A stretch of DNA of 64,000 bases, taken from Salvelinus alpinus (taxonomy: Eukaryota > Chordata > Actinopteri > Salmoniformes > Salmonidae). The stretch is taken from the NCBI RefSeq assembly GCF_045679555.1, contig NC_092091.1, forward strand, positions 92,584,190-92,648,189, in the 5' to 3' direction. The position numbers and the translations under genes are program-made. Positions 24,401 to 34,389 of the stretch are shown piece by piece (the stretch's first letter is position 1; the number at the start of each line of letters is the position of its first letter). The notes below the pieces were generated by a model. The model made no database searches. It was not told the origin of the DNA and worked only from the letters and a program-made list of their open reading frames with translations.

Positions 24401-26351
24401 TAGGTTTGTCTTGTCCAGGTAAAGGCTTGAAGATGTCGTTGCATTTGATTGGTGTCTCTTGTGTGGTTTGTTTCTTGGATGCCATCTCTATCTGTCTAAC
24501 CTCATGTTCATTATTGAGCCCTCCACTTCCACCCTCTGTGATGTAGAGCTCTGTGTAGATGTCCTTGAACAGACTTTGGTTTCCATGGTGTCCAATTCCT
24601 TCAGATATGTGTTGATACTTGTGTTTCAGATTAGCCTTAATGTCTTGTTGGACTGTCAGCAGAGTTTGACCTGTAGGGAAACAATGAGAGTTGGGACTCA
24701 TAAGTTTGTGTGTGTGTTTTATAAGGGCCTTTGTACCGTTCTTTGTAATATTGTATGAAACACAGTCTTACTTCTTCTGTCCAGAAGGTTGTGTGTGATC
24801 TTTAATGCATCCTCACTGTCCAAACTCTCCACTTCCTTATTGTCATCTGGTAATGGTTCCTGGCTGAAAGCAGGTGGCTGATCACTCTTCATTGATAGCA
24901 GGCTGGTTGTAGGTGACTCTGCTCTGGGCTTCTGGACACTGAACAAAACAGGGAGACAGATCACCTCATCAATATCACATCAATAACTCATCTACTTCAT
25001 TTTAACAACTGTATAATGGAACTTCTAGAAGTCCTGATGTTTCTTTTAAAGCTACAGTCTGCAATTGGTGAATCCATTTTTGGATATTTAAATGAATGAT
25101 GTACAGTCATGGCCAAAAGTTTTGAGAATGACACACATATTAATTTTCACAAAGTCTACTGCCTCAGTTTGTATGTTGGCAATTTGCATATACTCCAGAA
25201 TGTTATGAAGAGTGATCAGATGAATTGCAAAGTCCCTCTTTGCCATGCAAATGAACTGAATCCCCCAAAAACATTTCCACTGCATTTCAGACCTGCCACA
25301 AAAGGACCAGCTGACATCATGTCAGTGATTCTCTCGTTAACAGAGGTGCGAGTGTTGACAAGGATAAGGCTGGAGATCACTCTGTCATGCTGATTGTTTT
25401 CGAATAACAGACTGGAAGCTTCAAAAGGAGGTTGGTGCTTGGAATCATTGTTCTTCCTCTGTCAACCATGGTTACCTGCAAGGAAACACGTGCCGTCATC
25501 ATTGCTTTGCACAAAAAGGGATTCACAGGCAAGGATATTGCTGCCAGTAAGATCGCACCTAAATCAACCATTTATCGGATCATCAAGAGCTTCAAGGAGA
25601 GCGGTTCAATTGTTGTGAATGAAGGCTTCAGGGCTCCCAAAGTCCAGCAAGCGCCAGGACCGTCTCCTAAAGTTGATTCAGCTGCGGGATCGGGGCACAG
25701 AGCTTGCTCAGGAATGGCAGCAGGCAGGTGTGAGTGCATCTGCACGCACAGTGAGGTGAAGCATTGATTATGCAAGAATGGGCTGCCATCAGTCAGAATG
25801 TGGCCCAGAAGTTAATTGACAGCATGCCAGGGCGGATTGCAGAGGTCTTGAAAAAGAAGGGTCAACACTGCAAATATTGACTGCTTGCATCAACTTCATG
25901 TACTTGTCAATAAAAGCCTTTGACGCTTATGACATGCTTGTAATTATACTTCAGTATTCCATAGTAACATCTGACAAAAATATCTAAAGACAATGACGCA
26001 GCAAACTCTGTGAAAATTAATATTTGTGTCATTCTCAAAACTTTTGGCCACGACTGTAGACCTACATTTGATGTAATGTGGGAACAATTATCCCTTTAGT
26101 TTTATATCTTTAAGAGAACTGTATATTTTACATTTAATCTCTTACCTCTTAGAACTGGTGTCTTGAGTCATTTTGGAGGCAGTAGTCTCCTCCTCTCTCT
26201 CCCCAGAGAGGCTAATTTTAGAGGCAGTGGTCCCCTCCTTTCTCTCCCCAGAGAGACTCATTTTAGAGGCAGTGGTTTCCTCCTCTCTCTCCCCAGAGAG
26301 ACTCATTTTAGAGGCAGTGGTCCCCTCCTCTCTCTCCCCAGAGAGACTCAT
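21290..26351 (-). CDS. Gene C: teleost NLR with FISNA, NACHT and LRRs (NLRC3/NLRP12-like), 3' end uncertain
   Basis: Exons (minus strand): 26146-26351, 24772-24938, 22846-24670, 22589-22762, 21740-21913, 21290-21463. All junctions have GT/AG sites and matching phases (2, 1, 2, 2, 2). The protein would be a cytosolic pattern-recognition receptor: repeated N-terminal region, FISNA, ATP-binding NACHT, then LRRs. Family membership comes from Walker A G-I-A-G-I-G-K-T, Walker B F-I-F-D-G-L-D-E and the fish-specific N-terminus. The exon at 21290 ends in a splice donor, not a stop. No further exon is visible until copy A at 1412, so the gene either uses copy A's LRR and B30.2 exons across a ~20-kb intron or is truncated. 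Confidence 0.8.
21740..21913 (-). CDS. Gene C LRR exon 2 (174 nt)
   Basis: Near-identical to the exons on either side, with the same splice sites and phase. It reads L-A-D-C-K-L-T-Y at its start. Confidence 0.8.
21974..22365. mobile_element. ~390-bp insertion in the middle LRR-exon unit
   Basis: Absent from the other two tandem units, where 'gagatgcattaagac' is uninterrupted. Here AGATG appears on both sides (before 'ctgtcacgac' and after 'cgttatcac'), consistent with a 5-bp target duplication. It is non-coding and of unknown family. Confidence 0.6.
22589..22762 (-). CDS. Gene C LRR exon 1 (174 nt)
   Basis: The first LRR exon after NACHT. It begins by completing the Leu codon left open by the NACHT exon and reads L-D-H-C-K-L-T-Y-E. 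Acceptor CTCTCCAG, donor GTGAGT. Confidence 0.85.
22846..24670 (-). CDS. Gene C FISNA-NACHT exon (1825 nt)
   Basis: The large central exon typical of fish NLRs, fully open for about 608 codons. Order: FISNA-type segment (about the first 60 residues), Walker A G-I-A-G-I-G-K-T about residue 98, Walker B F-I-F-D-G-L-D-E about residue 173, then the NACHT helical and winged-helix regions. An Asp/Glu/Tyr-rich run lies near 23340-23365. The acceptor is CCCTACAG at 24671 and the donor GTGAGT at 22845. In the family this domain binds ATP and drives oligomerisation. Confidence 0.9.
24772..24938 (-). CDS. Gene C exon 2, linker (167 nt)
   Basis: Acceptor TTGTTCAG, donor GTAAGA. It encodes a Ser/Pro/Asp-rich linker ending in N-L-L-D-R-R, in phase with both neighbours. 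It resembles the short linker exon before FISNA in fish NLRs. Confidence 0.75.
25104..26056 (+). mobile_element. Tc1-type transposon with internal deletion, in Gene C intron 1
   Basis: The ends are CAGTCATGGCCAAAAGTTTT and the matching complement, with TA on each side. Internal copies of the repeats ('attaattttcacaaag', 'gtgaaaattaatattt') are present. An N-terminal transposase fragment starts near 25468 (M-V-T-C-K-E-T) with a helix-turn-helix region, but the catalytic part is deleted and the frame ends near 25767. It is non-autonomous. Confidence 0.9.
26146..26351 (-). CDS. Gene C first coding exon with 15-residue repeats
   Basis: Starts with ATG at 26351 and reads M-S-L-S-G-E-R-E-E, a typical fish NLR N-terminus. 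A 45-bp (15-residue) unit is repeated four times, ending G-T-T-A-S-K or E-T-T-A-S-K. The donor GTAAGA leaves two bases to join exon 2 in frame. No TATA box or untranslated exon could be assigned upstream. Confidence 0.8.
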
Positions 26352-26399
26352 ATTAGATGTAAGTCACAACTCACTCAGCTACAATAAGAAGAAACAGAA

Positions 26400-26540
26400 C
26401 AGTCAATATTTCTGAACATTGTTGAAGAACCATTAACAATGACAACACGTTTTCTATCTGTGGTCAAAGAGTACAATCAGTGACTTCATATTGTATTCCA
26501 ACATACACAGTCCAATATGTTTTTCATTTGATTTGACTTG
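26400..26540 (-). promoter_or_regulatory. Presumed 5' flank of Gene C
   Basis: The sequence immediately upstream of the Gene C start codon. It is conserved in copy A (about 1838-1940), where it is fused to the NACHT remnant. No clear promoter motif was seen. Confidence 0.3.
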
Positions 26541-27380
26541 GATCCCCACTAGCTGACTCCATAACAACAGCTAGTCTACCTGGTTGGATCCCCTGACTCC
26601 ATACCAACAGCTAGTCTACCTGGTTGGATCCCCTGACTCCATAACAACAGCTAGTCTACCTGGTTGGATCCCCTGACTCCATAACAACTGCTAGTCTACC
26701 TGGTTGGATCCCCTGACTCCATAACAACAGCTAGTCTACCTGGTTGGATCCCCTGACTCCATAACAACAGCTAGTCTACCTGGTTGGATCCCCTGACTCC
26801 ATAACAACAGCTAGTCTACCTGGTTGGATCCCCTGACTCCATAACAACAGCTAGTCTACCTGGTTGGATCCCCTGACTCCATAACAACAGCTAGTCTACC
26901 TGGTTGGATCCCCTGACTCCATAACAACAGCTAGTCCACCTGGTTGGATCCCCTGACTCCATAACAACAGCTAGTCTACCTGGTTGGATCCCCTGACTCC
27001 ATAACAATAGCGAGTCTACCTGGTTGGATCTCCTGACTCCATAACAACAGCTAGTCTACCTGGTTTGATCCCCATTAGCTGACTCCATAACAACAGCTAG
27101 TCTACCTGGTTGGATCCCCTGACTCCATAACAACAGCTAGTCTACCTGGTTGGATCCCCTGACTCCATAACAACAGCTAGTCCACCTGGTTGGATCCCCT
27201 GACTCCATAACAACAGCTAGTCTACCTGGTTGGATCTCCTGACTCCATAACAACAGCTATTCTACCTGGTTGGATCCCTTCACTCCATAACAACAGCTAG
27301 TCTACCTGGTTGGATCCCCTGACTCCATAACAACAGCTAGTCTACCTGGTTGGATCCCCTGACTCCATAACAACAACCCA
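26540..27380. repeat. 40-bp minisatellite, about 20 copies
   Basis: The unit contains 'tgactccataacaacagcta' followed by 'gtctacctggttggatcccc'. Two units carry a longer start ('cccactagctgactcc', 'cccattagctgactcc'). It lies upstream of Gene C. Confidence 0.95.
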
Positions 27381-27469
27381 TTTTTGGGGGGAAATCTACT
27401 ACAGCAAAATACTTCATTAATTGTTAATTATTTGATATTGATATAAACATGCCTGCAACGGGTCTTTAA

Positions 27470-28527
27470 AACCTTTTCTCAATAGGGGGTGCTGTTTACA
27501 CTTTGTGGATTTTTCGTTCCCAGATTAAACTGCCTCGTACTCAATTCTTGCTCGTACAATATGCATATTATTATTACTATTGGATAGAAAACAATCTCTA
27601 GTTTCTAAAACCGTTTGAATTATGTCTGTGGGTGACCCAGAACTCTTTCTGCAGCGAAATCCATGACAGGAACTGCGAAGGTCTGAAAACGAGGCTCTGT
27701 TCTCAGATCAGTTTAAAGCTCTGTATGATTGCTATGGGTCGAACTGAACTGCACCCGCCTTCCCCTGGATGTCAGTAACCAATGAGAAGTGGAATGGAGT
27801 CTCTACGTCATTCTCAGACTTTATAAAAGGCCGTGGAGTGACATGTCCGTTCTTTTCGACGCTCGCCAAGACACAAGAGAGGACATCAGAATGGCATGCT
27901 CAAAAGCTCTTGTTATCGGCCTAAGATATATCCGTCTGTGATTTAATTCGGTATAGGTGTTAGAAACATCATAACAAAGTTATTTTAAACCGATTTATAT
28001 CAGTTTATGCGAGTATATTGCTATTTTCGGTATTTCCTTAGTATTGCGCTATGACGATTTGGGCATGTTTGTGCGACATAGCTACTGTTAGCTGCTAATT
28101 CCAAAGGTGAATTTATACCTGAAAAATGCACATTTTTCTAAAAAAAACATATGCTATACCATAAATATGTTATCAGACTGTCATCTTATGAAGTTGTTTC
28201 TTGGTTAGTGGCTGTTTATATCTTTATTTGGTCGAATTTGTGATAGCTGCTGATTGAGTAAAAAACTGGTGGAGTAAAAAAAGTGGTGTCTTTTGCTAAC
28301 GTGGTTAGCTAATAGATTTACATATTGTGTCTTCCCTGTAAAACATTTTAAAAATCAGAAATGATGGCTGGATTCACAAGATCTGTATCTTTCATCTGGT
28401 GTCTTGGACTTGTGATTTAATGATATTTAGATGCTAGTATTTACTTGTGGCGCTATGCTAGGCTATGCTAGTCAGCTTTTTTACTGATGGGGGTGCTCCC
28501 GGATCCGGGATGCGTATCAAGTAGAAG
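27470..28527. mobile_element. piggyBac-like non-autonomous element, 1058 bp
   Basis: TTAA flanks at 27466-27469 and 28528-28531. It contains the family core ('tacaatatgcatattattat', 'ttggatagaaaac', 'gtttctaaaaccgtttgaat'). It has no transposase. Confidence 0.75.
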
Positions 28528-28531
28528 TTAA

Positions 28532-29230
28532 AACTAGAATCCTTAGTTGCTACATCCATTTTTGGACTTATGAATGAATGGTATACTGTATACTGATTCA
28601 TTCTTGAAGAATATAACTTTTAAATGCCTCATGAGTTCAGTTCAACTGTCGTACTCCATCAGAACCCAAAATATAAGCTTGTTTTACTCCAATGTTTGTA
28701 AACAAACACCATAGCCTTAAAAAATGGTTAAAACTGTAATTTAATTTTGATATAATGTATGGTCAGTCCTTGCATCCATAGCTCCGTCAATGAATTTAAA
28801 AACCCTTAGCCTACAATGGTCGCGCCCCCGCGGTAATCAAATTAACATAAAACAATCCCCATCAAAAAACGAGGTTTTTTGTTGTTGCTGCATGGGCTGC
28901 GTCTCAATATGCTGCATCTGCCGATATCGCCCTTCCGCATCTGGGTGAAAGGTGGCAGAGCTAGAGCGGAGTTTGTCAAACCATGAGACATCCCGAAAAT
29001 CGGTCTTCTCACAAAATCTTATGTAGCGTCTGAACGGTTTGACCTACAAACTATTATGACCACTCTATTGAAAGATGAGAGTCTCTGGGAGAACATGATG
29101 GTTTTCTCTGTTTTCCTCTAGGACGCCCTCAAGCCTCATCTGAAGGTCTCCGGTACCAGTTTAAAAAATGAATGGAAGTATATATGGAGATAGTTTAGGC
29201 ACTAAAAAAAGGGGATAAATACATGTAAAA
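28532..29230. other. Intergenic, no gene recognised
   Basis: The stretch around 28550-28580 ('catttttggacttatgaatgaatg') resembles 25068-25100 and is probably a dispersed repeat. Nothing coding could be supported. Confidence 0.4.
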
Positions 29231-29299
29231 AGATACATGTTTCCTGATCTTTCTGATCTCTCAGATAGAGGACAGACACTCCAGAACGGACTTCCTTTA

Positions 29300-29700
29300 G
29301 ATCTTGTTTTGGACTATCTGTTGTTCCATGTGTTTCTATTGGCTAATAGCAGTAATGACTATCTGTTATTCAATGTGTTTCTATTGGCTAATAGCAGAAA
29401 TGACTATCTGTTATTCAATGTGTTTCTATTGGCTAATAGCAGTAATGACTATATGTTATTCAATGTATTTCTATTGGCTAATAGCAGTAATGACTATCTG
29501 TTATTCAATGTGTTTCTATTGGCTAATAGCAGTAATGACTATCTGTTATTCAATGTGTTTCTATTGGCTAATAGCAGTAATGGCTATCTGTTATTCAATG
29601 TGTTTCTATTGGCTAATAGCAGTAATGACTATCTGTTATTCAATGTGTTTCTATTGGCTAATAGCAGTAATGACTATCTGTTGTTCCATGTAGTGAATCT
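29300..29700. repeat. 45-bp minisatellite, about 8 copies
   Basis: The unit is 'ctattggctaatagcagtaa' followed by 'tgactatctgttattcaatgtgttt'. Because 45 is a multiple of three it produces long open frames with 15-residue repeats, which are not considered a gene. Confidence 0.95.
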
Positions 29701-29859
29701 GTTATTCAATGCCTATATCTACAATTTATATTTTAAAAATATGATTTTTAACCTAACCTTAACCACACTGCTAGCCTTGTGCCTAACCATTACCTTAAAT
29801 TAAGACCAAAAAGAAAATAGCTGAAAATAGATTTTTACAATTTAGCAAATTTACGTGGC

Positions 29860-30400
29860 AGGTTAGGAAAATTAGGGTGGCAGGTAAAGATAATTAGCGT
29901 GGCAGGTAAAGATAATTAGGGTGGCAGGTCAAGATAATTAGGGTGGCAGGTAAAGATAATTAGGGTGGGAGGTAAAGATAATTAGCGTGGGAGGTAAAGA
30001 TAATTAGCGTGGCAGGTAAAGATAATTAGGGTGGCAGGTAAAGATAATTAGGGTGGCAGGTAAAGATAATTAGGGTGGCAGGTAAAGATAATTAGGGTGG
30101 CAGGTAAAGATAATTAGGGTGGCAGGTAAAGATAATTAGGGTGGCAGGTCAAGATAATTAGGGTGGCAGGTCAAGATAATTAGGGTGGCAGGTAAAGATA
30201 ATTAGGGTGGCAGGTCAAGATAATTAGGGTGGCAGGTAAAGATAATTAGGGTGGGAGGTAAAGATAATTAGCGTGGGAGGTAAAGATAATTAGCGTGGCA
30301 GGTAAAGATAATTAGCGTGGCAGGTAAAGATAATTAGCGTGGCAGGTAAAGATAATTAGCGTGGCAGGTAAAGAAAATTAGGGTGGCAGGATAGGAAAAT
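29860..30400. repeat. 22-bp minisatellite, about 24 copies
   Basis: The unit is 'aattagggtggcaggtaaag' plus 'at', with g/c variation in 'agggtgg' and 'agcgtgg' and a/c variation in 'gtaaag' and 'gtcaag'. Variants occur in runs. Confidence 0.95.
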
Positions 30401-30413
30401 TAACGTGTGGTAG

Positions 30414-30648
30414 TGTAACGGATGTGAAATGGCTAGCTAGTTAGCGGGTACGCGCTACTAGCGTTTCAATCAGTTACGTCACTTGCTCTGAGACTTAAGT
30501 AGGGTTTCCCCTTGCTCTGCAAGGGCCGCGGCCTTTGTGGAGCGATGGGTAACGATGCTTCGTGGGCGACCTTTGTTGATGTGTGCAGAGGGTCCCTGGT
30601 TCGCGCCCGTGTCGGGGCGAGGGGACGGTTTAAAGTTATACTGTTACA
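30414..30648. mobile_element. 235-bp terminal-inverted-repeat element, copy 2
   Basis: Same length and ends (TGTAACGG...CTGTTACA) as 20107-20341 and about 95% alike by eye. A 63-bp spacer separates it from copy 3. Confidence 0.75.
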
Positions 30649-30711
30649 TTGATGCTGTTGACCCGGATCACTGGTTGCTGCGGAAAAGGAGGAGGTTGAA
30701 AGGGGGGTGAG

Positions 30712-30946
30712 TGTAACGGATGTGAAATGGCTAGCTAGTTAGCGGGTATGCGCTACTAGCATTTCAATCAGTTACGTCACTTGCTCTGAGACTTAAGTAG
30801 GGTTTCCCCTTGCTCTGCAAGGGCCGCGGCCTTTGTGGAGCGATGGGTAACGATGCTTCGTGGGCGACCATTGTTGATGTGTGCAGAGGGTCCCTGGTTC
30901 GCGCCCGGGTATGGGCGAGGGGACGGTTTAAAGTTATACTGTTACA
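30712..30946. mobile_element. 235-bp terminal-inverted-repeat element, copy 3
   Basis: Direct orientation relative to copy 2, same ends and length. The spacer 30649-30711 is unique in this window. Confidence 0.75.
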
Positions 30947-31024
30947 GTAGGATAGCAAAATGTTTCAACAACGAGAGTTTCTATTGGACACATTCAGGTA
31001 TTTCCCTCTCCTTATCATTTAGTG

Positions 31025-31511
31025 CAGGGATGGAGAACTTTGATGAGGTGGGGGCCATAAAAAAAACGGCACTCATCATGAGGGGCCGTAGTGTCTCATG
31101 GGTCTGCATACCCACATCCATACATCCGACCATGGGTCAGGAGAAAACATGTTCAGTTTAACAGATAATTCTACTCATGTTGCCATGGGGACATGTTGCC
31201 ATGAGGACATGTTGCCATGGGGTGGAGGTAAATGTTAACAGTTTTTAATATGATAACTGGCGATCAACGGGCCCCACCCCGGTTGGTAATTCAACCATGC
31301 TTACTACAAGTTTAGCCGCTAGACTAATTGACCAATCTAAAAACATGTAGCTAACATGGGCCAATAGACTGACTGTTGATGCTCAACCACATTTACACAC
31401 TGCACCATGTGTTTTCTATTATTCTAACGGTCAACAGGAAGTTGAGATCCAGACTGAGTTCCAAAACAATGTTTTTATTATTGGTCCCAGAACGCCAGTT
31501 GCCCATCCCTG
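31025..31511. mobile_element. Non-autonomous hAT-like element, 487 bp
   Basis: Inverted ends CAGGGATGGAGAACT on the left and AGTTGCCCATCCCTG on the right. The 8-bp flanks atttagtg and gttgagtg match at 6 of 8 positions, in line with the 8-bp duplication of hAT elements. No transposase. Confidence 0.6.
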
Positions 31512-31739
31512 GTTGAGTGAACAGACCCCATGCACTGCTTGAGTTCACTTGAGGTGCGATCCGTTTATCTCGCCCGGCGCACCGGGGTTTTCATTCTGAG
31601 AAAAGGCGTGCTGACGATTCAACCCGGGGTTCACAACGCGCATAGATGAGCCGGTGAAGTTATATCGAGCGCAACTGCAGTGAGCAAAACGGACCACCGC
31701 CTTCCTGATCTGTCACCAGAAAGCTTTAAACTTAAAATG

Positions 31740-33380
31740 TGATTTAGCCCTACATTTAAATAGTTCCTATGCACATTGTTGAACGTCACATTTACTCGAC
31801 GAGACAGACTATTTTATTTAACGAAAGCTATAAATTGCGATGCACGTCTTCTTTCAGGAAGTGAAAGTGAGCCAGTTTCCTCAGATAATAATCACCTTAA
31901 TGTGCTGTCAATCTCCTATAACAATAATATCATACCTCATAGCCCTGTAGCCTATAACACAAATACCATACCTCATAGCCCTGTAGCCTACATCACATCT
32001 TATTGATTAGGCTAATCACTATGAATCAACAACAATGTAAATAAACCTAAAATAATCATTCTTTAAAGTTTAAATCAATATTGTATTAACTTGGCGGATG
32101 TTTAACCCCCTAAATCATCTCTCTCTTTGTGATAATCTAACTTCTCAGAAATACTTTTCTACGTGACATTCTAAAAGAACGCTGCAAACCTCTGAAACAT
32201 TTTTTTTCGACGATAACGTCCGTTACTTGCTCTACTTCCTTATACTAGTATTTCCTGTTTCAACTAGTGATGGGTCGTTCGATAACGATAACGGTTGTTT
32301 TTGAACGGATCTTTTTGGTGAACGTCGGTAACCGAATTGCACCGGTGAAAGAGCCGTTCATTTAGCTCCCTGGTTGTCATACAGCTACGAGGTGCTTTTT
32401 TAGCTCAAAACAACGATTACCTTCAGATAAATTACACAAGAATTATCTAAAGAGGGTGAATCCTTACTGCATAAACAATAACTAGTGGGGAGAGCGCGTC
32501 ATTCTTTTCAAGGCTTTGTAGTGAGTAAAAAAAACAGGTGATCTAATAATTTAAATACTAGTTATCCACAAAAAGAAAAACGCCAACTTAATTTTTTGGC
32601 CAAAACTTTTGTATTATCTTAATGTTATGAATTTTAGTGACGTTGCCAATTCTTGTTCCCGAATTATTTCGTTATTTGGTCCTCAAAACTTGAACTCGAG
32701 ATTTGGAGAATACAGCGTTTCCCGCAACCATATGATCGGTCGGGTAAGATAACGCGTCATCACACTCCCTCACCTGATTGGTCGGGTAGGCGGACCTTCT
32801 GACAAAATCGATTTGAACCGTCCTCTTTCTCGAGCGCTGAAATCATACTTTTCCGAGTTCCCTGTTGTTGTGAACGCGGCATAAACTTTTCACATTTGCC
32901 CTTCATTTAGTTTCAATACCCGTTGCTACACATCACTTTTACTTGGCCGAAATGACGAGGACTTTTATTTTTCAAAGAAACTACTTTAGGTGATACACGT
33001 CTTTCTCCGGGAAGTGAATGAGCGCAAAGATAATAATCACTGTCATGTGCAGTCAATCGCCCATACCCTACCGCATAACCCTGTAGACTATAATATAACA
33101 TTGATTCATATTGACTAGGCTGATCAATATGAATCAGCATCAATGTAAGGAAGCCTAAAATGATCATTATTGAAAGTTGAAATCAGTATTGTAAAAACTT
33201 AACAATTCTGGGGATGTCTTACCCCCTAAATCACCTCTCTCTGCGATGGCCTAACTTCTACAAAACACTTTTCTACATAAAATTGTAAAATAACGCTACA
33301 AACCTTAGAAACATTTTTCTTCGACCGATATTGTCCATTTTTTTCCTTTACTTCCTTATAAATGTACTTCCTATTTCAAC
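31740..33380. repeat. Diverged direct repeat pair (31740-32270 and 32885-33380)
   Basis: The two ~0.5-kb arms share ordered blocks ('aataatcac', 'catagccctgtag' versus 'cataaccctgtag', 'accccctaaatca', 'acttttctac', 'tacttccttata'). The 0.6 kb between them begins with 'agtgatgggtcgttcg', which resembles a hAT end. No coding sequence is recognised. The nature of the arms is unknown. Confidence 0.55.
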
Positions 33381-33720
33381 ACAGTGGGCTGGTTCAACAT
33401 GTATAAGTTTATATTATATATTCATATTTATGTCATGTAACGTTTTCATACAGATTGAGTGATGTTTTGCAGTATTCAGCCCATAGAATAGGAATTTCTG
33501 GTTAAAATAGATTAATATTTTTTTTCAGGATTTGATTGAGTGATGTTTTGCAGTGCTACCAGGAGAGGGCAGTGTGACAACAACCAGGTTTGGCAGAAGG
33601 ACGCTAGATGGTCATTTCTCTGTTGTGGTAACATGATAGGATGGGTAACCAATGATATACAATGATTCTGCAGACCCCCCAAAATATTGATTATAATGTA
33701 TAGCATATGAAGTTAAAAAT
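33381..33720. other. Intergenic, nothing recognised
   Basis: AT-rich sequence without supported genes or element ends. Confidence 0.4.
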
Positions 33721-34250
33721 AGACACATTCACACACAGAGACCAACACACAGACCAACACACATTCACATAGACACACACACAGACCAACACACATTCAC
33801 ATAGACACACACACAGACCAACACACAGACCAACACACATTCACATAGACACACACACAGACCAACACACATTCACATAGACACAGACCAACACACAGAC
33901 CAACACACATTCACATAGACACACACACAGACCAACACACATTCACATAGACACACACACAGACCAACACACAGACCAACACACATTCACATAGACACAC
34001 ACACAGACCAACACACAGACCAACACACATTCACATAGACACAGACCAACACACATTCACATAGACACAGACCAACACACATTCACATAGACACACACAC
34101 AGACCAACACACATTCACATAGACACAGACCAACACACATTCACATAGACACACACACAGACCAACACACATTCACATAGACACACACACAGACCAACAC
34201 ACATTTACACACACAGACCAACACACATTCACATAGACACACACATAAAT
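33720..34250. repeat. CA-rich compound minisatellite
   Basis: Alternating blocks of 'acacattcacatagacac' and 'acacacagaccaac' in irregular order. Confidence 0.95.
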
Positions 34251-34389
34251 ACATTCAATTCCATTCCTTTTCCTTTCATTTATTTAAAATGTATTTGACA
34301 GGGATACTGCACATCAGTCAACATTTCTGTAAATGAGACAGATTTAACCAGCTAGCTAGTTTAACTGTAGTCCCTGGGCAGGTAGATAA

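Noticed and set aside
29237-29803. 188-codon plus-strand frame with hydrophobic repeats
   Set aside because: Product of the 45-bp minisatellite, with the other frame equally open.
30414-30946. tRNA or 5S gene suggested by 'ggttcgcgc'
   Set aside because: Only a B-box-like motif, without a foldable tRNA. The boundaries are those of a mobile element.
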